A stretch of DNA of 64,000 bases from Cecembia rubra (GTDB lineage Bacteria; Bacteroidota; Bacteroidia; Cytophagales; Cyclobacteriaceae). The notes under the pieces are model-generated. The model was not told the origin of the DNA, searched no databases, and saw only the letters and a program-made list of their open reading frames with translations. Numbering within the stretch: the first letter of the stretch is position 1; each line of letters begins with the position of its first letter. The translations under genes and the position numbers were made by a program. Below are positions 54,049 through 62,229 of the stretch, piece after piece. The stretch is taken from NCBI RefSeq assembly GCF_003014575.1, contig NZ_PYGF01000014.1, positions 29,443-93,442 of the forward strand, written 5' to 3'.

Positions 54049-54951
54049 CTATTTTTGAAAAATGCTTAAAAAAAACCTTTTGGACTTTGAAAATAGAAGG
54101 AATAGAAAAGGTGTGTAAAACAAAACATACTCTCTTAACGAAAACTTGTAACCTTCTTTTTGTAAAATTTTTCTGAAATAAGATGCCAGATTATATTTAT
54201 AATTCCCCCTCACAGATGAAGATGTTATTCTATTTATATATTTATGTCTGATTTTATTATTTCTACTTTTTTGCCAATGTTTTTCATAAAATGGAATGCA
54301 ATCAAAATAATTGACCTTCTTAATGTTTGGCCTTGTCCAATTAACTTTTACATCATAATTTTCAAAATACTTCCATGGACTAACTAAATGCGCTCTAATA
54401 AAATAATCATAATCTTGATGTCGCTTTAGATCTTCATCAAACAAGACTTCCTGTGCTAGCTTTCTCTTCATCATTAAAGAAGGAGTTGGACAAAAAACAT
54501 CATCACTTAAAATAAAATCGAAAACTGATTCGCCATCTCTTATATCTCTTGAGGGTAATTTTACAATAGAGTTTGGTCTTATTACATGTGCTCCACTAAA
54601 AATAGCTTCAAAATTTTGTGAATTTAAATAGTTTAATGCTAGTCTAAGCCTATCTGGATTCCAAATATCATCTGAATCTAGAAAAGCAACATAATAACCT
54701 CTAGCCTTTTCAATTGCATAATTTCTTGCAGCATTTCCGCCAGGTTTTCTATTTTCAGGTCTTTTAAAAATTCTGACTCTTTTATCTTTCTTTGAAAATT
54801 CTTCCAAAATTTCCCAGGAATCATCTGTACTATGGTCATCAACAATAATACACTCCCAATTTTCATAATTCTGAAGAATGACAGAATTTAAAGTAGACTT
54901 TAAAAAAGGCCCTTTGTTGAAGTTTGGCATCAGAATTGAAACCATAATCAT
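54049..54951 (-). CDS. GT2-family glycosyltransferase
   Basis: A 300-residue GT-A enzyme with MVSILMPNFNKGPFLKSTLN, CIIVDDHSTDDSW, the FLDSDDIW metal site and RHQDYDYFIRAHLVS. The basic C-terminus may contact the membrane. Confidence 0.9.
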   Translation of the reverse strand: MIMVSILMPNFNKGPFLKSTLNSVILQNYENWECIIVDDHSTDDSWEILEEFSKKDKRVRIFKRPENRKPGGNAARNYAIEKARGYYVAFLDSDDIWNPDRLRLALNYLNSQNFEAIFSGAHVIRPNSIVKLPSRDIRDGESVFDFILSDDVFCPTPSLMMKRKLAQEVLFDEDLKRHQDYDYFIRAHLVSPWKYFENYDVKVNWTRPNIKKVNYFDCIPFYEKHWQKSRNNKIRHKYINRITSSSVRGNYKYNLASYFRKILQKEGYKFSLREYVLFYTPFLFLLFSKSKRFFLSIFQK

Positions 54952-55005
54952 GTGAAAATTAATCTTTTAATGATTTTTCGAGGCTGAAAAGTTTTGAGTT
55001 TAATT

Positions 55006-55719
55006 TCAAGAAGGTGTGGTATTTATTCCATCTTGGAAAGATAGTCTTGAATATTTATAGAATGATTTACAATGAGTAAATCCTAATTGGTCCCTCATAC
55101 TATTTAGAAGGAATTTCTCGTCATTCCTATTTGTATCATCCAAAAATATTATTGAGGACTTACTTATTTTCCCTTTCAGAAAATTTAAAATTCCATATCT
55201 TGCAAATCTAGATTCAAATCCTTTTGGTCCATCTATAATAACTAAATCAAAATTATAATTCAAAAGATCAGAATCATTTGGGATATCAAACCATTTTCCT
55301 TTTCCTTTTTTAGAATATTCATTTTTTTCTGAAATTTCAAAATTTTTGAATGTTACTAGATCACAATAATTGAGTAAATGTTTTTGCCAATTCTCGTCTT
55401 GGTCAAGACTAATAAATTCAGGTCTATAATCTAATTCCTTAATCAGATTATTTAAAATCATAGTTGAAAGTCCTGATCCAATTTCTAAAATTGTTTTAGG
55501 TCTATGGATAACAATATCATTAGCAATGTGTTGGATAGTTTGGAATGATAAAGAAAATTCAGATTCAAATAGAAATCCCTTAGGAAAATATGGTTTTAAA
55601 ATCTCAATAGCCTTTAATTCTTTTGTTCTAAACCAAACTATTTCTTTAACTTTTTCCTGAATTAAAAATCCTGTTTTTTGAATTCCGAAAACCCAATCTC
55701 TCAAATTAACTAACTTCAT
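55006..55719 (-). CDS. Class I SAM-dependent methyltransferase
   Basis: A 237-residue protein with SAM motif I TILEIGSGLSTMIL and the downstream acidic strand FDLVIIDGPKGF, a pattern seen in sugar O-methyltransferases of polysaccharide loci. It probably modifies a glycan residue. Catechol-type methyltransferase is the alternative. Confidence 0.7.
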   Translation of the reverse strand: MKLVNLRDWVFGIQKTGFLIQEKVKEIVWFRTKELKAIEILKPYFPKGFLFESEFSLSFQTIQHIANDIVIHRPKTILEIGSGLSTMILNNLIKELDYRPEFISLDQDENWQKHLLNYCDLVTFKNFEISEKNEYSKKGKGKWFDIPNDSDLLNYNFDLVIIDGPKGFESRFARYGILNFLKGKISKSSIIFLDDTNRNDEKFLLNSMRDQLGFTHCKSFYKYSRLSFQDGINTTPS

Positions 55720-55760
55720 ATTTTATTTTATTCTGTAAAAAAAACTGCACCAACCCGATT

Positions 55761-57557
55761 TCAAATATTTTGAAGAGCAACAGAGTTCTTAAATTTTTCA
55801 GAAATATTTATTAAACTTTTAAAGGTTCCCATTCCTTCCAAATCTCCATTCTCCAACAAAACAACTTGATCAGCATTTTTAATAGTTGAAAGTCGGTGGG
55901 CAACAATTAAAATTGTCATTTTCCCTTTCAATTTTTCAATATTTTCCTGAATAATCAGCTCTGTTTCCACATCCAATGCGGAGGTAGCTTCATCTAAGAT
56001 CAACACCTCAATTTCTTTGTATAACTCTCTGGCAATTGACATGCGTTGTTTTTGGCCTCCACTTAAATTGATGCCATTATTTCCTAAAAGTGTTTCCGCT
56101 TTGTTTTCCAAATTGTTTACAAAATCAAGGATGGCCGCGTTATCTAAGGCTTTCCAAAACCTATTTAAATTGGTTTCACTAGGCTCTGCCCACAAAGTCA
56201 CATTATTGAAAATGGTATCATTAAAAATGATAGGTTCTTGTGTAATATACCCAATTTTTTTTTGAAATTCAGGTAGATCCAAATCTGAATAATTGATGCC
56301 ATCCAGTAAAATCCTCCCTTCACTTGGAGGCATTAAGCCCGCAATCAAATTGGCCAAGGTCGTTTTTCCTGATCCTGATTCTCCTACAAAAGCATAGGTT
56401 TGATTTTTAGATAACTTCAAATTGATATTTCTAAGGACAACCTCATTTCCATAGCTAAAAGACAAATCCTTTAACTCGAACCCCTGAACAATTGAGTCCA
56501 CTTTTTGATTACCGAATTTTTCCTGCGCTTTTCTAAGTTCCCTCTGAAAATCACTGATATTTTCCAAAGATCCTGACATATTCAAAAAGCTATTCCAAGA
56601 AGTTTGTAAAGCCATAAGGAATGTCAAGGAGCGATAAAAAAACAGTAAAGACAAAATAATCAGTCCCAAGCCTTGATCAAAATAACTTACCTGTATAATA
56701 ATTACCATTACAACTACAGCAATGGTTATGGGTTCCCTTATCGCTTGTAAAACAGCGCCATAATAGCCGGTTTGAAGATTGTAGTTTTCAATTTCCTGTA
56801 TTGCCTTTTTTAACCTCTCTGAAAATTGTAGATTAATACCAGTGGCTTTCAAATACTTAAAAAAAGCAACCTTCTGAATTAACAACCCTTGATAATTGTG
56901 GCCTACGGCAGTGATTTTTCTGGATAACTCTTTGGTCTTTTTATAGATCAGCTTGAATAAAAAATTAGAAAATATCCCCCCAAAGGCCACTAAAAGAGCA
57001 AACTGGGGATTTGCCAAAAAGGCCAGAAAAACATAGACGATCAGCATAACAGCCATCTGCATGGACATAAAATAAGAGCGATAAGCGGCAACCACCCTTT
57101 CGGTTTCCCCACTTAAGGTATTCTGAATCCTACCTGCATCTGCAGTTACAAAAGCTTTGTAATTGTAATGGGTCAAATAATCGATATTCTCTAGGCGAAG
57201 CTTTTTGATAAAATACTGTTGGACGATCACCCTGTAATAGGTTTCAAAAAATTTGGCCAAGCCCTTTAGCATAAAAAACAGCAACATGACCAGTAACACT
57301 GTCTTCAAATCCAATGTCAATCCTAAGGACTTTAATCCGTCCACTAAAAATCCTAAATTCCCCATAGCTTCCGAGCTGGCTTCCCCTTTCCCATCCACCA
57401 TTTCCAATAAGGGTAAAAACATAGCCAATCCAAAACCATCCAATAAACCTACCAGAATACTCAATACCAAAGCAAAAAAGATTCTATGCCTTAAGTGGAT
57501 ATAGAAGTAAGTAAAATGGGTGAAGTATTTTTTAATAAAGGACTTGAGATAGCTCAC
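55761..57557 (-). CDS. ABC exporter (MsbA/PglK-like lipid-linked oligosaccharide flippase)
   Basis: A 598-residue half-transporter: six transmembrane helices (about 20-330), then an ATPase with Walker A GESGSGKTTLANLI, signature LSGGQKQRMSIA, Walker B VLILDEATSALD and switch VAHRLSTI. It starts at GTG. In a locus with glycosyltransferases and no visible Wzx it likely flips the lipid-linked repeat unit. It is the first intact gene of the operon. Confidence 0.9.
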   Translation of the reverse strand: MSYLKSFIKKYFTHFTYFYIHLRHRIFFALVLSILVGLLDGFGLAMFLPLLEMVDGKGEASSEAMGNLGFLVDGLKSLGLTLDLKTVLLVMLLFFMLKGLAKFFETYYRVIVQQYFIKKLRLENIDYLTHYNYKAFVTADAGRIQNTLSGETERVVAAYRSYFMSMQMAVMLIVYVFLAFLANPQFALLVAFGGIFSNFLFKLIYKKTKELSRKITAVGHNYQGLLIQKVAFFKYLKATGINLQFSERLKKAIQEIENYNLQTGYYGAVLQAIREPITIAVVVMVIIIQVSYFDQGLGLIILSLLFFYRSLTFLMALQTSWNSFLNMSGSLENISDFQRELRKAQEKFGNQKVDSIVQGFELKDLSFSYGNEVVLRNINLKLSKNQTYAFVGESGSGKTTLANLIAGLMPPSEGRILLDGINYSDLDLPEFQKKIGYITQEPIIFNDTIFNNVTLWAEPSETNLNRFWKALDNAAILDFVNNLENKAETLLGNNGINLSGGQKQRMSIARELYKEIEVLILDEATSALDVETELIIQENIEKLKGKMTILIVAHRLSTIKNADQVVLLENGDLEGMGTFKSLINISEKFKNSVALQNI

Positions 57558-57596
57558 AATTAATTCTTCAAAATGAAACTTATTATAATTAAAACT

Positions 57597-57749
57597 TTAA
57601 GAAAACCGCCAATCCCACCAGCCATAAAACACATAACTGGCTACCAGAATAAAGGCATTCTGTGCTTTCAAATTCTTCTGAAACACAAACCAGTACAGCA
57701 AGAATACTACAGGAAAGAATAAAAGAAATTCGAAAGAGTTAAAGAGCAT
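57597..57749 (-). pseudogene. Truncated MBOAT-family acyltransferase (N-terminus only)
   Basis: ATG at 57749 opens a 50-codon frame [20 protein letters not shown]... ending [11 protein letters not shown] then stop. This is the highly conserved N-terminus of AlgI/MBOAT membrane acyltransferases, which are normally about 450-480 residues long. The rest of the gene is missing, so it is a deletion remnant. Confidence 0.75.
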
Positions 57750-57752
57750 CTA

Positions 57753-57830
57753 TCAGATCTGACTTTTAAAATACTCAATGGTTTTCAATTGTCCATTTTC
57801 TAATTGAACTATAGGTTTCCAATGACCAAG
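57753..57830 (-). pseudogene. C-terminal fragment of an SDR nucleotide-sugar epimerase/decarboxylase
   Basis: The frame reads LGHWKPIVQLENGQLKTIEY-FKSQI then stop, matching the C-terminus of extended SDR enzymes such as UDP-glucuronate decarboxylase (LGWxPKVxLEEGLKKTIEYF). No upstream coding sequence survives. It ends three bases before the MBOAT remnant start. Confidence 0.5.
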
Positions 57831-57953
57831 AAAAATAACAGCGTTAAAAACACTATGTTGCTTATATCAAGTGAAGATGAAGTGCTAAAAAATTTAAAAT
57901 TTGATACCATTCTTCTTCATTAAATTGGTCATTGAATAATTTCTACACAGATT
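57831..57953. other. Short non-coding remnant sequence
   Basis: Sequence between the SDR fragment and the acyltransferase gene. No ORF or clear homology seen. Confidence 0.4.
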
Positions 57954-58973
57954 TTAGGCTTTAAGCCAAAGTAACTTTGAAAACTGATTTTTGCTAAGAT
58001 TTTCAGATTTCAAAGCAAGAAGTACAGTAATCAACAATGCCAAAATAGCAAACAGGAACCCATTAACTTCTAAACCAATTTTTGTAGAAACCACACCCAA
58101 ATACCGCATCACGATCAAATGAAACATGTAAAAACCAAAGCTGATTTTACCTAACTCCTGAAATACCGGCAGAGCTAAAATCTGCTGGGATATCCATCCC
58201 TTTTCATAATAAAAAACAGCTATCAAAGGAACTAAGACTATCCATAACAAAATGGAATAAGACCAAGGAAGAAAATATTCATACTGCCTATTTACAAGCG
58301 AAAAAAACAAAATAAACATAAATACCGCCGATATTTCGAGCAGCGTGCCCTTTCTTTTGCTGATTTCCCAATTTCTGTTCTTAATAATTTGGAAAAGCAT
58401 CATCCCAATCAGGAAATCAAACACCCTAAAATAGGGACTGATATACAGGTAATAATGATGATACTCCTTAGGGATCATGATCCCGGAAAGAACAATTGTC
58501 AAAACCATAAATAAAAAGCCCATCCATAAAGCTCGACTGCTCATCTGCTTGATCAAGCTCAGGAAAAAAGGAAACAAGAAATAAAAGACCAATAATATCG
58601 CTGAATTCCAGGTGACACTGTTAAAAGAAAAATAGAATCCCTCTTTCGGCACAAAAACATGAAGATGGAGTAGATTGAGGACAAACTTTAATGTCCAAAC
58701 TGCTCCGTCCTGAACCAATTCATTCAAGGTAAAAGGAATGGCCAAAATCAAAGTAATGACATGCAGTGGATAGATCCTGATCAATCTTTTTTTAATAAAA
58801 TCCCAATAAGACATGACGCCCGGCACTAATTTTTCCTGATAAGCCAATGTAAGCACAAAGCCACTCAAAAGGATAAAGAAAGCATGACCCGTCGCCAAAT
58901 CCGTCCAACCTAAATGCACTGAAAATACAAGAAGTGCAAAAATAAATCTTAAGCTGTTTAAGGACTTGACCAA
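57954..58973 (-). CDS. Acyltransferase 3 family membrane protein (OafA/YrhL-like)
   Basis: A 339-residue protein with about ten hydrophobic segments and the family N-terminus SLNSLRFIFALLVFSVHLGW with the catalytic His, followed by KKRLIRIYPLHVITL with conserved Arg. It transfers acetyl or succinyl groups to glycans. The start is a TTG; a stop lies five codons upstream and no ATG is available. Confidence 0.87.
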   Translation of the reverse strand: MVKSLNSLRFIFALLVFSVHLGWTDLATGHAFFILLSGFVLTLAYQEKLVPGVMSYWDFIKKRLIRIYPLHVITLILAIPFTLNELVQDGAVWTLKFVLNLLHLHVFVPKEGFYFSFNSVTWNSAILLVFYFLFPFFLSLIKQMSSRALWMGFLFMVLTIVLSGIMIPKEYHHYYLYISPYFRVFDFLIGMMLFQIIKNRNWEISKRKGTLLEISAVFMFILFFSLVNRQYEYFLPWSYSILLWIVLVPLIAVFYYEKGWISQQILALPVFQELGKISFGFYMFHLIVMRYLGVVSTKIGLEVNGFLFAILALLITVLLALKSENLSKNQFSKLLWLKA

Positions 58974-58985
58974 AAAGGAATAGAA

Positions 58986-59951
58986 TTAAATGAGTTTCAA
59001 ATGAAGGCTGGGAATTTTCCTTGAAACCGCCCCAAAACTCTCCTTCCAATAAGCCAGGCTTTCCAGCTTTTCCCCAGTCTGTCCATCATAGACCGTTCCC
59101 ATATCTATATAATGAATATGGGGAAGATTCATCAGGTATTGCATAAGGAAGTCCATCGCCCGGCATATTTTTCCATGTTCGGTAACAGCCGAATATTGGA
59201 CTTTGATCACCTGTGGATGTCTGAAAATCACCAGTCCCGCCAGTAACTCCTCCTCCAGATAAGCCGAAATCAGTTGGATCCTTCCAGGATGACGTTCAGA
59301 AAGCAAAGCTATTTCTTCCCAGCTATGCACAGGATCCTTGCCTATTTTGGCAGCATATAGAGGAACCATCAGCCCTTCCCAAAATCCTTGGGTCAGCTCC
59401 CCTTCCCTGACATCCAAACCTTTCCTTAATGCCCTTCTTACACCTTTTTTCTTCCCTTTATCTTTCAGAATAAAAGGGGCTTCAATCAAATAAATCTCCT
59501 TATTTCCAGAAATCTCAAAACCAAGGGTATCATAATCCACTTCCTGTAATCCCTCTTCTTGACTGTAGTAATAAGGTACAGGAGTCACCATAAGGCTTTG
59601 GATTGCTTGATTTTTATAAAATCCAAGAATGCTATTTATGATTTGTCTTTGAAAAGAAAGTGATAAACCCCTTTTGAATATCCATCCCCCAAAACTCAGT
59701 CCCTGATGCGAAAATATCTGATTACCTACCTGATGGGCCGGAAAAACCGCCAGCAGCTCCTCCCCTTCCCAGACCATCAGCGAAGCGTCCTGAAATCGAT
59801 CTCCATGGTATTCCATAAAAGAGCGGCGTTGCAGGAAAGTGCCATTGGCAGCGCGCTCGATAAAGGCTTCCCATTGCTCCCGATATCCTTCCTCATATTT
59901 CCTGATCTGAATTTTCAAATCTAATCTATGTGCTCTGAGTTTTTTATCCAC
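58986..59951 (-). CDS. FemAB/GNAT-like N-acyltransferase
   Basis: A 321-residue protein starting at GTG. Features are GTFLQRRSFMEYHGDRF, a GNAT-type fold in the second half (LISAYLEEELLAGLVIFRHP) and IHYIDMGTVYDGQTG. Similar Bacteroidota proteins occur in capsule and O-antigen loci. Likely aminoacyl or acetyl transfer to an amino sugar. Its 5' end and leader are duplicated at 60907-61145. Confidence 0.75.
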   Translation of the reverse strand: MDKKLRAHRLDLKIQIRKYEEGYREQWEAFIERAANGTFLQRRSFMEYHGDRFQDASLMVWEGEELLAVFPAHQVGNQIFSHQGLSFGGWIFKRGLSLSFQRQIINSILGFYKNQAIQSLMVTPVPYYYSQEEGLQEVDYDTLGFEISGNKEIYLIEAPFILKDKGKKKGVRRALRKGLDVREGELTQGFWEGLMVPLYAAKIGKDPVHSWEEIALLSERHPGRIQLISAYLEEELLAGLVIFRHPQVIKVQYSAVTEHGKICRAMDFLMQYLMNLPHIHYIDMGTVYDGQTGEKLESLAYWKESFGAVSRKIPSLHLKLI

Positions 59952-60045
59952 TATCTAAAAAGCGAAGCTTTTTCTATGTGTACTACTACTACTGTGTCTA
60001 TGTGGTTTCAAAAAAAATCAAGCTCTTTATCGGTGTTTATCTGTG
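59803..60045. repeat. Duplicated segment, copy 1
   Basis: Covers the first ~50 codons of the FemAB/GNAT-like gene plus about 95 bases upstream. It is near-identical to 60907-61145, including the AAAAAGCGAAGCTTTTT hairpin and CTATGTGGTTTCAAAAAAAA. The TACTACTACTACTGTG run here is TACTACTGTG in copy 2. Confidence 0.85.
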
Positions 60046-60249
60046 ATTAAAATCAAAAGCGAAGCTTTTATCTGCGTTCATCCTCATTCATCTTTGGTTA
60101 AAATCTAAAAGCGCAGCTTTTTAGCTATGTGTTCTACTGTCTCTATGTGGTAAAGAAATAAAGCGAAGCTTTTACCCCAGCCTGCGGGAGGATGTTTTTC
60201 CGTAGGTGAAAAATACAAAAGTGAATATCCTTTCAGAATAAAAAGAAAG
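59952..60249. other. Repeat-rich leader region with short palindromes
   Basis: Contains four AAAGCGnAGCTTT-type palindromes at 59957-59973, 60055-60069, 60107-60122 and 60160-60173 (a fifth at 61060-61076), spaced by similar phrases such as CTATGTG. No ORF. Confidence 0.65.
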
Positions 60250-60530
60250 CTAAACCCCCCCTTGATTATAAACTAGACCAAAAACTAAAATTTGATTTTT
60301 TTCTTTATCAATCTTGTAAACCACAATATGATTTTTAATCACCAAATCTCAATTATCTGCAGAATCAAAAAAAATAGACTTCCTATGCTTCAATGGAGAC
60401 TTGGGTATGGATTTTAAGCTTTAAAGACTTCTACTTTAAATTTCCTGGCAACATTAGGCCTATCCTGGGCAATAAATTCTATTTGGGAGTTAAGTTTTAC
60501 TGTAAAAACATGCGAAATTTTAAGCTCCAT
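60250..60530 (-). pseudogene. Inactivated ParE/RelE-type toxin gene
   Basis: ATG at 60530 overlaps the antitoxin 3' end. The frame reads MELKISHVFTVKLNSQIEFI ... DRPNVARKFKVEVFKA then stops. A shifted frame continues KSPLKHRKSIFFDSADN, a stop, then DLVIKNHIVVYKIDKEKNQI and LVFGLVYNQ. Together these form a full RelE/ParE-superfamily toxin broken by one frameshift and one nonsense codon. Confidence 0.7.
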
Positions 60531-60753
60531 ATCTTTTTAAAGTATCCTCAAGAAGTGCATCAAGCTCTTCTATTGACAAATGGTTTTCAGGAGAATTCAA
60601 TGATTGTTCTAGATCGTCATGCAATTCAGATTTTAGCTTCTCCAAATTTTGGATTTCCACAATTTCCAATTCATCCTTGGAAAATCTTTTAAGAAACCAC
60701 ATCAAATGGTTATAGATTTTATCGCTTACTTTTATAGTGATAGTATTATTCAT
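60520..60753 (-). CDS. Orphan antitoxin of a ParE/RelE-type module
   Basis: A 77-residue protein (MNNTITIKVSDKIYNHLMWF, then an acidic helical tail EELDALLEDTLKRYG). Size, acidic C-terminus and 11-base overlap with a ParE-like frame identify it as the antitoxin. Its reading frame is intact while the toxin is broken. Confidence 0.65.
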   Translation of the reverse strand: MNNTITIKVSDKIYNHLMWFLKRFSKDELEIVEIQNLEKLKSELHDDLEQSLNSPENHLSIEELDALLEDTLKRYGA

Positions 60754-60906
60754 GAAGTTACCTGTCTTTAATCCTTAAAGATAAGCTAAAATTCTTGATT
60801 CCAGCTGTTAGGGATTACATTCTCTTATCTCATTTACTTTCAGTTTACGGATTAAAAATCCGCTTTATCGCATCACAAAATTGCAAATTTCGCGAAGCAC
60901 ATATCC
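60754..60906. other. Short intergenic sequence
   Basis: Upstream region of the orphan antitoxin, probably with its promoter. Nothing else recognised. Confidence 0.35.
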
Positions 60907-61145
60907 CCATGGTATTCCATAAAAGAGCGGCGCTGCAGGAATTACCATTGGCAGCGTGCTCGATAAAGTCCTCCCATTGCTCCCGATATCCTTCCTCATA
61001 TTTCCTGATCTGAATTTTCAAATCTAATCTATGTGCTCTGAGTTTTTTATCCACTATCTAAAAAGCAAAGCTTTTTCTATGTGTACTACTGTGTCTATGT
61101 GGTTTCAAAAAAAATCAAGTTTTCTATCGGTGTTTATCAGCTTTT
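60907..61145. repeat. Duplicated segment, copy 2
   Basis: Second copy of 59803-60045. The minus-strand fragment 60907-61054 encodes the same first ~37 residues (MDKKLRAHRLDLKIQIRKYE ... FIEHAANG) and then shifts frame where AAAGTGCC has become ATTACC. It is a non-functional 5' gene fragment. Confidence 0.85.
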
Positions 61146-61293
61146 ATCTGTGGTTTAATTAATCCGCGACCATCTTCTCAATCCGCGTCATCTGCGTTCT
61201 ATTGACATTCACGTTCAATATCGTCGGCGTTGGACGATTCATTTTTTCAGAAGATCCCTGCGCCGACTCGGGGAACGGGGTGAACTCATTCAA

Positions 61294-61360
61294 CCCAGGG
61301 TTCCGCGGCATTCTGCCGCTTTCCCTGGGCTGTTACTATGCAGGCCCTTCAGGCCTTTTT
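61294..61360 (+). repeat. Two adjacent hairpins with T-tail
   Basis: CCCAGGG (61294-61300) and CCCTGGG (61323-61329) enclose GCGGCATTCTGCCGC. Then AGGCC (61342-61346) and GGCCT (61352-61356) are followed by TTTTT. The second is terminator-like. Confidence 0.6.
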
Positions 61361-61416
61361 CTTAAAAATCGCCGATTCAGCTACTGGCTTTCGTGAAAAT
61401 TCGAAAGCTCTGCGCG

Positions 61417-61594
61417 GTGCTGATCGGGATTTGCAATCCCGATCCACGATACAATGGATTTGTAATCCATCCTAACCTTCAAGGTCCCCGAAAATATCAA
61501 AATCTGGTCAATTAGTGAAATTCGTGTAATTAGTGGCTAAAAAATTCTTTCCCACTTCAGAAACGACATCCTCAACCCTTCAAGACTTCCACAT
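61417..61594. repeat. REP-like doublet repeat, copy 1
   Basis: Opens with a perfect 10-bp hairpin GATCGGGATT/AATCCCGATC (3-base loop), then a 7-bp hairpin ATGGATT/AATCCAT, then shared spacer to about 61594. About four differences from copy 2 over 178 bases. Confidence 0.85.
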
Positions 61595-61686
61595 TCCTAA
61601 TTCCTCATTCTACAAAAAAGACCTCTCCTTCGTCGAGGTGACAAGGATAAGCCATTTTCTCTTTTTACCCTTTTGAGATATTCAAA

Positions 61687-61864
61687 GTGCTGATCGGGAT
61701 TTGCAATCCCGATCCACGATACAATGGATTTGTAATCCATCCTAACCTTCAATGTCCCCGAAAACATCAAAATCTTGTCAATTAGTGAAATTCGTGTAAT
61801 TAGTGGCTAAAAAATTCTTTCCCACTTCAGAAACGACATCCTCAACCCTTCAAGACTTCCACAT
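61687..61864. repeat. REP-like doublet repeat, copy 2
   Basis: Same two hairpins and spacer as copy 1, offset by exactly 270 bases. Confidence 0.85.
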
Positions 61865-62229
61865 TCTTCATTCTTTATTCTACATTCATCTGTGTATCCC
61901 TGATTAGTGTAGACCGGTTTGTGATTGAATTTCATTGTTAAATATTGATGTCTATCCGTGCCCGTCAGGCCCGGCGGGTTATGCTTGAGCTTTTGCTTCA
62001 ACCGGGATGGACTGCATCCATCCCTTGGTTATTTTGGCCTTTCAGGCCTTCCAACAAACTCTCCTTTAAAAACCATCTTCCCAAACTAATCTCAAAATTA
62101 AACTTGACACTCGTCCGTGGCGGAACCACGACAACCCGACAACCACCATTTCATTTTCCACTCTACATTCTCCATTCTTCATTCTTAATTCTCCATTCCA
62201 AATTCTAATTCCGATCCCTAATTCTACAT

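Larger units (their letters stand above)
61146..62229. other. 1.1-kb repeat-rich intergenic region
   Basis: No supportable gene. It contains the hairpin block 61294-61360, a 270-bp-period tandem pair (61417-61594 and 61687-61864), a CCTC/GAGG hairpin module at about 61612-61690, and a further GC-rich palindromic stretch near 61955-62060 (e.g. GGCCTTTCAGGCC). Confidence 0.65.
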
